From: Millisia brevis NBRC 105863
GTDB lineage: Bacteria; Actinomycetota; Actinomycetes; Mycobacteriales; Mycobacteriaceae
Length of the DNA stretch: 64,000 bases
Assembly (NCBI RefSeq): GCF_001552615.1
Contig: NZ_BCRN01000001.1
Location: 434,001 to 498,000 of the forward strand
Direction of reading: 5' to 3'
The position numbers and the translations under genes were made by a program. Below, piece by piece: positions 17,822 to 26,596 of this stretch. The notes beneath the pieces are model-generated. The model was not told the DNA's origin. It was given only the letters and a program-made list of their open reading frames with translations, and made no database searches. The number at the start of each line of letters is the position of its first letter. The stretch's first letter is position 1.

Positions 17822-18196
17822 ATGGGCTGGTCATGGGTGGCGGACACCGTGATGCTCGTCCACTTCGGCTTCCTGCTCTTCGTGGCGCTCGGCGGATTTC
17901 TCGCGTGGCGGTACCGAGCGCTGTTCCCGCTGCACGTGGCGGCGATCGGATGGGCGGCGCTCAGCGTCTTCGTCGGCATCGCCTGTCCGCTGACCTACCT
18001 GGAGAACCACTTCCGCGAATTGGCGGGCCGTTCCCCCTTGGAGTCGGGCGGCTTCATCGAGACCTACCTGACCGGGGTGATCTATCCGCAGGAGCACCTG
18101 CGGACCGTGCAGGCGCTGGTGGCGATGCTGATCGTGGTGTCCTGGGCCGGGCTGGTGGTGCTGCGGAGCCGCCGGGCCGCTCAGAGTCGTTCGTAG
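17822..18196 (+). CDS. DUF2784 membrane protein
   Basis: A 124-residue protein with four transmembrane helices. The N-terminal helix (ADTVMLVHFGFLLFVALGGFLAWR), a conserved CPLTYLENHFRE segment and GFIETYLTGVIYP are diagnostic of DUF2784. The function is unknown. The ribosome site GGAAGGA precedes ATG 17822. Its last 16 bp overlap the 3' end of the convergent DUF1206 gene. Confidence 0.85.
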   Translation: MGWSWVADTVMLVHFGFLLFVALGGFLAWRYRALFPLHVAAIGWAALSVFVGIACPLTYLENHFRELAGRSPLESGGFIETYLTGVIYPQEHLRTVQALVAMLIVVSWAGLVVLRSRRAAQSRS

Positions 18197-19020
18197 CGGG
18201 CCCGGGCGAACTGGAACAGGCCGTAGCAGACGAATCCGAGGGCGACGAAGGTCAGCAGGAAGCGGCCGAATGGTGCGGTCAGGATGGTGCGCAGCGCGCC
18301 GTCGAGGCCGGTCGACTTCGCCGGATCGAAGGTGATCGCGGCGTAGGCGAACAACGCCCCGATCAGCGACAGGCCGATACCGTTGGCGATGTAGCCGACC
18401 AGACCCGCGCGCTCGATCCACGTGCGGATCGCGGGAGGAACGGCGGAGTCGATGTGGTCGAGGAAGGTGCGCTGGATCGCCCGCACGATCGTGAAGATGC
18501 CAACCCCGACGATCACCAGGCCGATCAGGATGGCCAGCGGCCGACCGAAGGGCAGCGCCATGATGCCGCTGGTCTGCTCCTGCTGCGATTGAGAGCTCGA
18601 CGCGCCCTGGCCGCTCGCCATCCTGAAGGTGGTGAACGCCAACGCTCCGAAGGTGCTGCCGGTGATCACCTCGCCGATCCGCTTGGCGACGCCCTTGGCG
18701 CCGTCCTCGTCGTCGATCTTCTTGGCGAAAGCGGCATTGGCGAACTGCCACAACATCATCGCCACCAAACCGATGATCAGCAGGTAGAGCAGAATCCGCC
18801 CGAACGGGGCGTCGGCGATCGTCGCCAGGGCGCCGGTTTGATCCCCCGATTCCGGGGAGGCGCCCCAGGCGATCTTCAGCGCCAACCAACCGATCAGCAG
18901 GTAGACCACGCCGTAGGCGGTCAGGCCCACCCGGGCGATGCCGGTGAGCAGTGGGCTGTCGGCGACGGATTCCGCGGCGCTGCCGGCGGCTTTTGCTCCG
19001 CGTCCGATCGAATTCGACAT
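18181..19020 (-). CDS. DUF1206 membrane protein
   Basis: The protein has 279 residues built of three repeats of about 80-90 residues, each with two transmembrane helices and a conserved G..AYGVVYLLIGWLALKIA-like segment followed by PFGRILLYLL. This triplicated two-helix unit defines DUF1206. A Ser/Gln-rich linker (around residue 140) separates repeats 1 and 2. The function is unknown; the family is frequent in actinobacteria. The 3' end overlaps the DUF2784 gene by 16 bp. Confidence 0.85.
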   Translation of the reverse strand: MSNSIGRGAKAAGSAAESVADSPLLTGIARVGLTAYGVVYLLIGWLALKIAWGASPESGDQTGALATIADAPFGRILLYLLIIGLVAMMLWQFANAAFAKKIDDEDGAKGVAKRIGEVITGSTFGALAFTTFRMASGQGASSSQSQQEQTSGIMALPFGRPLAILIGLVIVGVGIFTIVRAIQRTFLDHIDSAVPPAIRTWIERAGLVGYIANGIGLSLIGALFAYAAITFDPAKSTGLDGALRTILTAPFGRFLLTFVALGFVCYGLFQFARARYERL

Positions 19021-19170
19021 GTGGCCCGATCCCCTCGTCGTGCGCGCGGCTGACCCCCCGGTGGTATCACCTGCCGTCCGAAATGTCCGGGGAATCGCCG
19101 ATCGTTCACCGTTTCGGCTGCCCGGAGGCTGTGGGAGGCCCCCGGGCAGGCTACCGGTCGGACGCTGGGA

Positions 19171-19584
19171 CTACCAGCTGCGAACCTTGTCGGGCGTGAT
19201 GCGCAGCAGCACCGAGTAGTCGCCGCGGAACTTCTCCGGGCTCGAGCCGATCGCCGGGAAGCCCCACGCATACTTCTTCGCGTAGGCCTCCCACTCCGCG
19301 TCGGTCGGGCCGGCGGGGTCGACCACCGCGGCGCCGGTCAACACCGCGATATCGCCGCCGGTGTCGTTGCTGTTCAGGTTCAGCGCGACCCGGGAGTTCG
19401 CGGCGGTGTGCTTGAGCTTGCCGGTATCGGGCTGGCTGAACACCAGGATCTGGTCGCCCGACCGAAGGAACCACACCGGCGTCGGCACCGGTGCGCCCGC
19501 CCCGGTCACCGTGGTGAGCCAGATGATCTGCTCATCGTTCAATCGTTGCGTGACGCGGTCCGAAAGCGTGAGAGCTGAAGTCAT
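19171..19584 (-). CDS. PPOX-class (F420/FMN) oxidoreductase-like protein
   Basis: This 137-residue split-barrel protein has WLTTVTGAGAPVPTPVWFLRSGDQILVFSQPDTGKLKHTAANSRVALNL in overlapping blocks, the pattern of the pyridoxamine-5'-phosphate-oxidase-like F420-binding proteins of mycobacteria (Rv3369 type). Such proteins reduce unsaturated or quinone-like compounds with F420H2, or store the cofactor. Cofactor choice cannot be decided by eye. I start at ATG 19584, where homology begins; the longer frame adds a low-complexity stretch. Confidence 0.8.
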   Translation of the reverse strand: MTSALTLSDRVTQRLNDEQIIWLTTVTGAGAPVPTPVWFLRSGDQILVFSQPDTGKLKHTAANSRVALNLNSNDTGGDIAVLTGAAVVDPAGPTDAEWEAYAKKYAWGFPAIGSSPEKFRGDYSVLLRITPDKVRSW

Positions 19585-19664
19585 GCCGGATGCAACCGGA
19601 CCCGGCTCCGGGCCATTCCCGTTCGATGGAGATTCCATCGACAATTCACCCGATCACGGCCCGC

Positions 19665-20339
19665 TCACCGGGCCGTGGTCGAACGCCACCCGCTCTCGTG
19701 CAGGTGCGCGACCCCGTCGAGCAGCAGATCGAGCGCAAAACCGAACTCGGCGTCCTCGTCGCAGGCCACGCCGGCTCGGTCGGCGTCCGTCGCCATGCGG
19801 ATGATCGCCGGATAGGAGGTCGCGAAGTCGGCCATCGCGATCGCGCGCTCCTCGGGATCGTCCGGGACGCGAGGCGTCGGCAGCACGTCGCGGGTGAATC
19901 CCCACATCCGGGTACTGAGCGCGTGCATCGTGTGGTGGACGAGGTCCGCGGACAGCCCGCCGTCGAACATCGCCGCCATCAGCGCGTCCATATGGGCGAG
20001 GGTGCGCGGGGTCGCGAGTGGCCGGGTCTCGATGGCGTCGCGCATCCAGGAGTGGGCGGTCAGGACGGCGCGGGAGGCGAGGATGCGCGCCCGGACGTTG
20101 CGTCGCCAGTCGTCCTGCTCCGGTAGTGGTCCGATGTCATCCAGCAGCCGATCGACCATCTCGTCGATGAGCTGCGAGCGGTTGGCGACGTGTTTGTACA
20201 GCGCCATCGCGGTGACCCCGAGGCGGTCGGCGACCCCGCGCATACTCGCGGCGTCCAGCCCCTGCTCGTCGGCGAGCTCGATCGCGGCCGCGACGACACG
20301 GGAGCGGTCGAGCCGGGACCGGGAGATCGACGTTGACAC
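19665..20339 (-). CDS. TetR-family transcriptional regulator
   Basis: The protein has 224 residues. The helix-turn-helix (VVAAAIELADEQGLDAASMRGVADRLGVTAMALYKHV) is of the classical TetR type with a TetR_C-like ligand domain of about 150 residues. It diverges from the DUF4386 gene at 20404, its likely target. The start at GTG 20339 follows a TACGGT -10 at 6-nt spacing, and the -10 lies inside the first of two tandem operators (20340-20354, 20373-20387), so autoregulation is expected. An upstream in-frame GTG at 20354 would place the operator in the coding sequence and is less likely. Confidence 0.88.
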   Translation of the reverse strand: MSTSISRSRLDRSRVVAAAIELADEQGLDAASMRGVADRLGVTAMALYKHVANRSQLIDEMVDRLLDDIGPLPEQDDWRRNVRARILASRAVLTAHSWMRDAIETRPLATPRTLAHMDALMAAMFDGGLSADLVHHTMHALSTRMWGFTRDVLPTPRVPDDPEERAIAMADFATSYPAIIRMATDADRAGVACDEDAEFGFALDLLLDGVAHLHESGWRSTTAR

Positions 20340-20387
20340 GTATACACCGTACACCTAGCCTCGATCGCAAAGGCTTACACCGTATAC
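20340..20387. promoter_or_regulatory. tandem TetR operators and divergent promoters
   Basis: GTATACACCGTACAC (20340-20354) and GCTTACACCGTATAC (20373-20387) share the core TACACCGTA and are imperfect palindromes 33 bp apart, about three helical turns. On the minus strand TACGGT (20346-20351) is the -10 for tetR. On the plus strand TAGCCT (20356-20361) is the -10 for the DUF4386 gene, with the second operator just past its start. Confidence 0.65.
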
Positions 20388-20403
20388 CTGCGAAGGGGTC
20401 CTC

Positions 20404-21036
20404 GTGGCGCACAGTTCACGGCAGCACGCGCGTGCCGCCGGCATCCTTTATCTGGTCACCCACGTGACCTCGGTGACCGCCGTCGCCGCCTACACCTCGG
20501 GGGCGGTGATCGCCGGGGTGACCCTCGAGTTCGCCCTCGCGATCGGATGCGCCGGCACCGGGGTTCTGCTGTGGATTCTGCTGCGCGAGTTCGGTCCCGC
20601 CCGGGCCGCGACCTTCGGAATGCTGCGGGCCGTCGAGGCGGCGGTGATCCTCGCCGGCACGCTGCCCCTGCTGGCGAGCACCCGTCCGGGCCTGTCCGAC
20701 GGTTCGACGGCCGCGACCGGGCTGCACGACGCCGCGTTCCTGGTCGGACAGGGGCTGGTGATCAGCGTCAACACCATCGTGCTCGGCTGGTTGCTGATCG
20801 ACGCGGGCGTGGTGCCGCGGGCGCTTGCCGTCCTGGGTCCGGTCGGCGGCACGCTGGTGTTGGCCGGCAACCTCGCCCAACTGTGGGGGGCGATCCCGCA
20901 GGGCGGTGCGATCGCCGCGCTGGCGGCCATCCCGGTCTTCGCCTTCGAGATCTGGCTGGCCGTGTACCTGATCGCAGTCGGGTTCCGCCGTCGCGAGAGC
21001 GAGACCCCGGCGCGGCCGATCGGCGTCGGCGCGTGA
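20404..21036 (+). CDS. DUF4386 membrane protein
   Basis: The 210-residue protein has about six transmembrane helices. The N-terminal pattern QHARAAGILYLVTHVTSVTA and the central segment LLASTRPGLSDG..AA.GLHDAAFLVGQGLV are typical of DUF4386. The function is unknown; genes of this family often accompany TetR regulators. The start is GTG 20404 with GAAGGGG upstream. Expression is probably controlled by the divergent TetR through the operators at 20340-20387. The membrane gene at 21047 follows 10 bp later. Confidence 0.8.
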   Translation: MAHSSRQHARAAGILYLVTHVTSVTAVAAYTSGAVIAGVTLEFALAIGCAGTGVLLWILLREFGPARAATFGMLRAVEAAVILAGTLPLLASTRPGLSDGSTAATGLHDAAFLVGQGLVISVNTIVLGWLLIDAGVVPRALAVLGPVGGTLVLAGNLAQLWGAIPQGGAIAALAAIPVFAFEIWLAVYLIAVGFRRRESETPARPIGVGA

Positions 21037-21046
21037 GAATGCGACG

Positions 21047-21865
21047 ATGACCACCCTCTCGGTTCGACCCGCACAGCCCGCCGGGCGGTCGGGCATCCTG
21101 CTCGCGGCGACGGCGCTGCTGCTGGTCGGAGTCTTCGTGCTGCCCGTGCTGATCGCCGAGTTCATCGGCCGGGCCGGCGGTTCGACGATCGCCGGGCTCC
21201 CGAACGTGGCGGCCCACGGCTTCGACCGGTGGGTGTCCTCCGGGTCCGCGGAGCCGGGGGCCGCGCTATCGTCGGCGGTCGAGTTCTGGCGGCTCTTCCA
21301 CGGGATCAAGGCGGTCCTGGCCATCGGTCTGCTCGCGCTGCTGGTGGTGCTGAGCTCCCGCATCCTGGCCGCCTACCGCACCGCCGACACCTCCGGCCGA
21401 CGCCGCGCGCTGGCCGCCGGAGCGGGCGCGTCGGCGCTGACCGGCCTGGCGATCGTGCTGGTCATCGCCAATATCCAGGGGATGGTCGCGCCGCTGTCCT
21501 CGGTGCTGAGCTTCCTGCCCGCGGGCGATCCGACGCCCGCCATGATCGCCGTGCACGACGATGTCGTCGCCGGGACGACCACGGCCGTCGGCGCCGCCCT
21601 GATCGACGACTTCCGGCTGTATCACCTGGCGATCGTGGTCTGCGCCGTGCCGATCATCCTCGGCCTGATCGTCGCCGGCCTCCACATCCGGACGGGGTGG
21701 CAGCGCCTCCCCACCACCCGCCGGCGGCGCACCGACCTGCTGCTGACCGAGCTACCCGTCGTGGTGATAGCGGTGCTGCTGATCGTAGTGGTCGCGGCGA
21801 ATATCTCGACGGTGCTGGACACCGCGCCCGCCCTGGCCGCTTTCCTGGGCGGCGCGGGTACCTAG
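21047..21865 (+). CDS. hypothetical membrane protein
   Basis: A 272-residue protein with about five transmembrane helices. An N-terminal one (GILLAATALLLVGVFVLPVLIAEFIG) and a C-terminal one (PVVVIAVLLIVVVAANIS) enclose an extracytoplasmic-looking loop rich in Gly and Ser. I recognise no family. The 10-bp spacing to the DUF4386 gene makes a TetR-controlled two-gene operon likely. Confidence 0.65.
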   Translation: MTTLSVRPAQPAGRSGILLAATALLLVGVFVLPVLIAEFIGRAGGSTIAGLPNVAAHGFDRWVSSGSAEPGAALSSAVEFWRLFHGIKAVLAIGLLALLVVLSSRILAAYRTADTSGRRRALAAGAGASALTGLAIVLVIANIQGMVAPLSSVLSFLPAGDPTPAMIAVHDDVVAGTTTAVGAALIDDFRLYHLAIVVCAVPIILGLIVAGLHIRTGWQRLPTTRRRRTDLLLTELPVVVIAVLLIVVVAANISTVLDTAPALAAFLGGAGT

Positions 21866-21887
21866 AAGGATCGGGATCGAGAGAGTG

Positions 21888-21960
21888 TGGAGCCTAGGAG
21901 ATTCGAACTCCTGACATCTGCCTTGCAAAGGCAGCGCTCTACCAACTGAGCTAAGGCCCC
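21888..21960 (-). tRNA. tRNA-Ala (TGC anticodon)
   Basis: On the minus strand the acceptor arm GGGGCCT pairs with AGGCTCC. The anticodon arm is CTGCC-TTTGCAA-GGCAG, giving anticodon TGC. The T arm holds GGAGTTCGAATCTCC. It is 73 nt without an encoded CCA. In M. tuberculosis the corresponding tRNA follows tRNA-Ile closely; here tRNA-Ile is 27 kb away on the same strand. Confidence 0.95.
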
Positions 21961-22028
21961 GTGCGCCTCGGGCAGGCCGAAGCACCCGACGTTTTTACCA
22001 TACGGCGGATGCTCTGCCCGGGGCAGGA

Positions 22029-22646
22029 TCAGCTTGTGGGCGCTCCGACGACCCAGTCGACGCCGATCGTGCCCGGTTGCGGCTGGTAGGGGGCGAAGAA
22101 CTGGTTGGCGGGCACCCCTTCGAGGGTCATCACCAGCGCCGGGACGGAGATTCCGTCGATCTGTTCGCGGATGATGTCGGCGTGGCCGGCGTGTCGCGCC
22201 ATCTCCTCGACCTGGTGGCTGACCGCGTAGCGGGCATTGGCCGGGCGGCGGTCGAAGATCCCGAACCAGGGCGACGGGTCCTCCAGGATTTCCGCGCCCG
22301 GATCGAGAGCGGAGAGGGCGGCGAGATAGACCGGCCGCAACTCGTCGAAGTCGGCGATCACCCCGGCGGTGGTCTCCCCCTCGCCGATGACGAATCCCTG
22401 CTGGTAGCGGGCGAGCGTCGCCTCGTCGAAGGCCGCCGCCTCGACCCCGTTGAGCCGATCGACGGTGCCGCGCATGCCGTCGGTGACGTGCTTGATGATG
22501 CCGCCGATGCTCAGCGCGCTGCGGCAGGGATGCGACGCCGCCTGCTCCTCGGTCAGGCCGAAAGCGGCCGCGCGGATGGCGGACAGTTGCTCATCGAGAT
22601 AGCGAACGGACCCGGTGATCTCGTCGTCGCGAACCGGTGTGTACAT
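22029..22646 (-). CDS. DinB/DUF664 family protein
   Basis: The protein has 205 residues, a four-helix DinB fold. IIKHVTDGMRG provides a first metal-ligand His and MARHAGHADIIREQIDG provides the C-terminal His pair typical of DUF664. Related actinobacterial proteins are metal-dependent, mycothiol-using transferases or putative detoxification enzymes. The start at ATG 22646 has GGAG 7 nt upstream. It lies 69 bp after the GNAT gene on the same strand. Confidence 0.85.
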   Translation of the reverse strand: MYTPVRDDEITGSVRYLDEQLSAIRAAAFGLTEEQAASHPCRSALSIGGIIKHVTDGMRGTVDRLNGVEAAAFDEATLARYQQGFVIGEGETTAGVIADFDELRPVYLAALSALDPGAEILEDPSPWFGIFDRRPANARYAVSHQVEEMARHAGHADIIREQIDGISVPALVMTLEGVPANQFFAPYQPQPGTIGVDWVVGAPTS

Positions 22647-22715
22647 CGCAGGCTCCTTGCCTGATGGGAGGGGACGAGCGGCGTACCGCCATCATTGCCC
22701 CTCCCACCGACAGGT

Positions 22716-23210
22716 TCACCCCAGTTGCTTGCGAAATGGGTGCGGTTGCCGGCCAACCGGATACGCGGCGACGTCGAATTGCGGCGTATATCCGGTTCGC
22801 ACGTACAGGCGCACCGCCTCGGGCTGGTGCCAGCCGGTGGTCAGGTAGACCCCGGAGTACCCGGCCGCGGCGATGCGCGTCTCCAGTTCGGCGACCACCC
22901 GCACGCCGAGACGCTCACCCCGGGCCGCCGGGCTCGTCCAGATGCGCTTGAGCTCGGCGGTCGACTCGTCGTAGCGCTGCCAGGCGCCACCCGCGACCAC
23001 CTCGTCGTCGCGCAGCAGCGCGACGAACCCCCCACCACCCGTAGCGGAGAACCGGGTCGCGTCGTAGCGGTACAGGTCCTCGAGGACCTGGGCCGGCGGA
23101 TGGTTGTACCGCCCGCCGTATTCGCGGGCCAGGTCCTCGAACATCGGCACCAGGACGCGGTCGCCCTGGCGGACGTCGACGGCCAGGATTTCCCCGACTC
23201 CGCTGCTCAT
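22716..23210 (-). CDS. GNAT-family N-acetyltransferase
   Basis: The 164-residue protein has the GNAT acetyl-CoA loop in AELKRIWTSPAARGERLGVRVVAELE and a conserved C-terminal strand YLTTGWHQPEAVRLYVRTGY. It transfers an acetyl group to an amine; the substrate is unknown. ATG 23210 has GAGGAA 8 nt upstream. It follows the ABC transporter substrate-binding gene by 69 bp and may be the last gene of that operon, so an amino-acid-like substrate is a possibility. Confidence 0.88.
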   Translation of the reverse strand: MSSGVGEILAVDVRQGDRVLVPMFEDLAREYGGRYNHPPAQVLEDLYRYDATRFSATGGGGFVALLRDDEVVAGGAWQRYDESTAELKRIWTSPAARGERLGVRVVAELETRIAAAGYSGVYLTTGWHQPEAVRLYVRTGYTPQFDVAAYPVGRQPHPFRKQLG

Positions 23211-23279
23211 CGTTGATTCCTCGCTTCGGACGACCGTGCTTCGGGGGTGGGGGTTCGACTGGGCTGTGCGGCTACCGCG

Positions 23280-24293
23280 TCAGCTCAGCTCGCGCGGCAG
23301 TCCGGGCGGGTTGATCTCCGAGGTTTCGACCGCCTCTCCCTGCAGATTCCACCGTTCGAGGACCTGCTGGTACTCGCCGGTCGCGATCAGCGAGTTGATC
23401 GCCTCGTTGAGCGGCTCGAGCAGCGGATTGCCCTTGCGAACGGTCGCGCCGATCAGGCCCTGCAGGTCACCACCGGCGCCGGAGTATTCGCCGATGATCT
23501 TGGTGGCCGCCGGTGTGCCCCCGACCTGCAGGACGTGGAAGGCCGAGATCGGGTTGGGCGAGAAGTAGGCGTCGATCTGACCCGAGGACAGCGCGCCGTA
23601 AACCGCGGTCTGATCCTGGTAGTACTTGATGTTGATCGGGTCCTTGCCCTCGGCTTCGAGGTCCTTGGAGAACTGGACCAGGATCGCCTCCTGGTTGGTA
23701 CCCGAGCCGACGGCGACGTTGCGGCCGGCGAAGTCCTCGTAGCTGTTCCAGGTCCAATCGTCGGATTCCGGAACCTCGACGGCCAGGTTGTCCTTGCGGT
23801 AGGTCGCGAAGTCGTAGAGGTCCTTGCGGGCCTCGGTGACCGTGATGTTCGAGATGCCCACGTCGGTGCTGCCGGAGTCGATGCCCAGGAAGAGGCCCTC
23901 CCACGACGACGGCACGGTTTCGACCTCGAGGTCGAGCACATTGCCGATGATGTGGGCGATGTCGATCTCGTCGCCGATCCAGGTGGTGTTGTCGTCCTCG
24001 GCGGTGAACGAGAACGGCGGCGCGCCCGGCCCCGATCCGATACCCACCCGCAGCACACCACGGTCGCGGATCTCCTGCGGTACCAGGTCCGCGATCGCCG
24101 CCACCGGTGCGGCGGTGATGCGATCCTGCTGGGAGGTGACGTTGAGTGTCGGTGTCCCGGAACCGGTGTCGGCGGACCCGGCGGTGCCGCCGGAGACCTG
24201 CCCCTCACCGCAGGCCGCGGACAGCAGCACCGCGGCGAAGGCGAGGGCGGCGAGACCGAACCGACGCGGTCCGGTCGTCGAACGTACGGACAT
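23280..24293 (-). CDS. polar amino-acid ABC transporter, substrate-binding lipoprotein
   Basis: The protein has 337 residues. The N-terminal lipoprotein signal ends in LLSAAC, with Cys28 the lipidated residue. The rest is a type II periplasmic-binding fold (SBP_bac_3) with GVLRVGIGSGPGAPPFSF, the TDVGISNITVTEARKDLYDFATY hinge and NVAVGSGTNQEAIL. These bind glutamate, glutamine, histidine or related compounds outside the membrane. I use ATG 24293; the GTG four codons upstream overlaps its own ribosome site GAAAGGTG. It is the third gene of a permease-ATPase-binding protein operon. Confidence 0.9.
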   Translation of the reverse strand: MSVRSTTGPRRFGLAALAFAAVLLSAACGEGQVSGGTAGSADTGSGTPTLNVTSQQDRITAAPVAAIADLVPQEIRDRGVLRVGIGSGPGAPPFSFTAEDDNTTWIGDEIDIAHIIGNVLDLEVETVPSSWEGLFLGIDSGSTDVGISNITVTEARKDLYDFATYRKDNLAVEVPESDDWTWNSYEDFAGRNVAVGSGTNQEAILVQFSKDLEAEGKDPINIKYYQDQTAVYGALSSGQIDAYFSPNPISAFHVLQVGGTPAATKIIGEYSGAGGDLQGLIGATVRKGNPLLEPLNEAINSLIATGEYQQVLERWNLQGEAVETSEINPPGLPRELS

Positions 24294-24329
24294 GGGTGTG
24301 AACACCTTTCGATCGAAGCGTGCGGGAAA

Positions 24330-25187
24330 CTACAGAACCCGGGAGAGGAACTCGCGGGTACGGTCGTGTTGCGGATTGTCGAGAACCTCTGCGGGCGGAC
24401 CTGATTCGAGGATGCGCCCGTCGTCGATGAAGATCAGGCGGTCGGCGACCCGGCGAGCGAAGGCGATCTCGTGGGTGACGATGATCAGCGTGCGACCCTC
24501 GCGGGCGAGGTCGGCGATCACGTCGAGCACCTCACCGACCAGTTCCGGGTCGAGCGCCGAGGTCGGCTCGTCGAACAGGATCAGCTCCGGTTGCAGGGCA
24601 AGCGCCCGCGCGATCGCCACCCGCTGCTGCTGGCCGCCGGACAGCTGACGCGGATAGTGGTCCACCCGGTCGCCGAGCCCGACTCGTTCGAGCAGGTCAC
24701 GGGCTTGGCGGCGGACATCCTCGGTCTGCTGGAGGCCCTTGGCGTGGATCGGGGCGAGGCTGACATTCTCGAGGGCGGTCAGGTGCGGAAAGAGGTTGAA
24801 GTGCTGGAAGACGAAGCCGATCTTCGAGCGCTGCCGCAGGATGGCCGCCTCGGGCAGCGCGTAGAGCTTCGTACCGGACTGCCGATAGCCGATGATCTCC
24901 CCGTCGATGCGCACCAGGCCGGTGGTCGGCCGCTCGAGATGGTTGATCGTGCGCAGCAGGGTCGACTTGCCGCTGCCGGAGGGGCCGATGATCGCGACGA
25001 CCTCGCCGGCGCGCACGTCGAGGTCGATGCCGCGCAGGATCTCCTTGTCGTCGAACGCCTTCCGCAGTCCGCGGATGCGCACCCGAGGTGTGCGGGTCGG
25101 TTCGGGGGCGGGGACCGTCGTGGTCTCGTCGACGGCGATCGGATCGGTCGTGGTGGGATCGGTGGTTGTCGGGTCGGCGGTGGTCAT
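24330..25187 (-). CDS. polar amino-acid ABC transporter, ATP-binding protein
   Basis: This 285-residue protein has Walker A GPSGSGKS (68-75), the signature LSGGQQQR, Walker B ILFDEPTSALD and a His switch in IIVTHE, all typical of GlnQ/HisP ATPases. The first 33 residues are an unusual Thr/Asp/Pro-rich low-complexity tail (repeats of TTTDP) not found in normal family members. ATG 25187 overlaps the permease stop (ATGA), so translation is coupled. Confidence 0.92.
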   Translation of the reverse strand: MTTADPTTTDPTTTDPIAVDETTTVPAPEPTRTPRVRIRGLRKAFDDKEILRGIDLDVRAGEVVAIIGPSGSGKSTLLRTINHLERPTTGLVRIDGEIIGYRQSGTKLYALPEAAILRQRSKIGFVFQHFNLFPHLTALENVSLAPIHAKGLQQTEDVRRQARDLLERVGLGDRVDHYPRQLSGGQQQRVAIARALALQPELILFDEPTSALDPELVGEVLDVIADLAREGRTLIIVTHEIAFARRVADRLIFIDDGRILESGPPAEVLDNPQHDRTREFLSRVL

Positions 25188-26164
25188 GACGTGGCGTCCT
25201 TCGGTTGCGCGGTGACCTCCCGACGCAGGCGCCATGCCCGCACCGCGCGGACGATCCGCTGCCTGGGGGTGGGTTCGAGATTCCGGGCCGAGCCCTTGGA
25301 GAAGTAGCGCTCGACGTAGTACTGCAGGATCGACAGCACGGCGGTCAGGAAGATGTACCAAACGGTCGCGACCAGCAGCAGCGCGATGATGCGGCCGTTG
25401 CGGCCGTAGATGACCTGCGATTGGTAGAACAGGTCGGGGATCGCCAGGACGAAGACCGCCGAGGTGCCCTTGAGCAGGTCGATGATCTGGTTGACCGCCG
25501 GCGGCACGATCGTGCGCATCGCCTGCGGGAAGATGATCAGCCTGAACTGCTTGCCGCGCGGGATGCCCAGCGCGGAGGCCGCTTCGAGTTGACCGGAGTC
25601 CACCGACAGGATGCCCGAGCGGATGATCTCGGCGTTGTAGGCGGCCTGGTGCAGCGTGAGGCCGATCGCGCCGGCCACGAACGGGGCGATCAGGTCGCGG
25701 GTATCCCAGCTGTGGAAGATCGGGCCGAACGGGATACCGATGCTGATCTGCGCGTAGAGCGCGCCGAGGAAGCCGAAGAAGAGCACCTGGACCAGCAGCG
25801 GTACCGACCGGAAGAGCCACACGAAGGTCCAGCTGGCCGAGCTGAGCAGCGGGCTCTTGGACAGTCGACCGAGCGCGAGCACGATGCCGCCGAGGAAGCC
25901 GAGGACGCCGGCGATCAGCGTCAGCTGCAGGGTGGTGCCGACGGCCCGCACGATCGAGTCGCTGAGCAGGAACGATGCGAAGGTGCCCAGGTCGAAGTTG
26001 GGGTTGGTGAACAGCCCGTTGATCACCTGGGCGAGCAGGATCAGCACGATGATCGACGCGATCCACCGGCCGATCGGGCGACGCTCGACGATCGTGAACG
26101 CCTCGGGCTGGGTATCGGGCGGCTCGGCCGCAGGGCTGCGGTCGGAGGTGAGCGAGGCGGTCAT
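25184..26164 (-). CDS. polar amino-acid ABC transporter, permease
   Basis: The protein has 326 residues and about five transmembrane helices, with the HisM/GlnP family EAA loop in LEAASALGIPRGKQFRLIIFPQAMRTIVPP. The N-terminal 40 residues are cytoplasmic. A single permease gene implies a homodimeric channel. ATG 26164 has GAAAGG 6-7 nt upstream, and the long 5' frame extension is not coding. It is the first gene of the transporter operon. Confidence 0.92.
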   Translation of the reverse strand: MTASLTSDRSPAAEPPDTQPEAFTIVERRPIGRWIASIIVLILLAQVINGLFTNPNFDLGTFASFLLSDSIVRAVGTTLQLTLIAGVLGFLGGIVLALGRLSKSPLLSSASWTFVWLFRSVPLLVQVLFFGFLGALYAQISIGIPFGPIFHSWDTRDLIAPFVAGAIGLTLHQAAYNAEIIRSGILSVDSGQLEAASALGIPRGKQFRLIIFPQAMRTIVPPAVNQIIDLLKGTSAVFVLAIPDLFYQSQVIYGRNGRIIALLLVATVWYIFLTAVLSILQYYVERYFSKGSARNLEPTPRQRIVRAVRAWRLRREVTAQPKDATS

Positions 26165-26596
26165 GGGCGACCTTTCGGACGACACGAGGGGCGGTCGGCG
26201 CGCAGCGGGGAGCGGCGAACCAAGGTGGGTGGCGGTGCGGATCCCGGACCGGCGACGGTTTCGTCGCGGTGGGAGGTGGGGCTGCAGGTTGGGGGCGCCG
26301 GGGGCGCAGCGCTGCAGGTCAGGAACGCGGAAGGGCGCGGTGGACCGGTACGGAACATCGACCACGGACTCGTGCGTATGCGCGCGTCGTCGTCATGGGC
26401 CCGTTTCCGTTCCTCGGTATCCGTCGACGACATCTGCGGTCGACCGGCGCCTGTGCGCCTCTATCGAGGAAACCCGGTCCGGCCGATTCGGTGAAGGATT
26501 CCAATCCGCACGATTCCGATTCGACCATCCAACGCGGGGTTTGCCGGATCAGCATGAACGCTTGCCGCTGCGTCCGGCGGGGAGCACAGTCGAGGC
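26165..26596. other. 432-bp intergenic region
   Basis: This lies between the divergent ABC transporter operon and the His-rich methyltransferase gene and should hold both promoters. I see no convincing gene, tRNA or strong palindrome. A weak -10-like CACAGT (26585-26590) stands 6 nt before the methyltransferase ATG. Confidence 0.5.
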
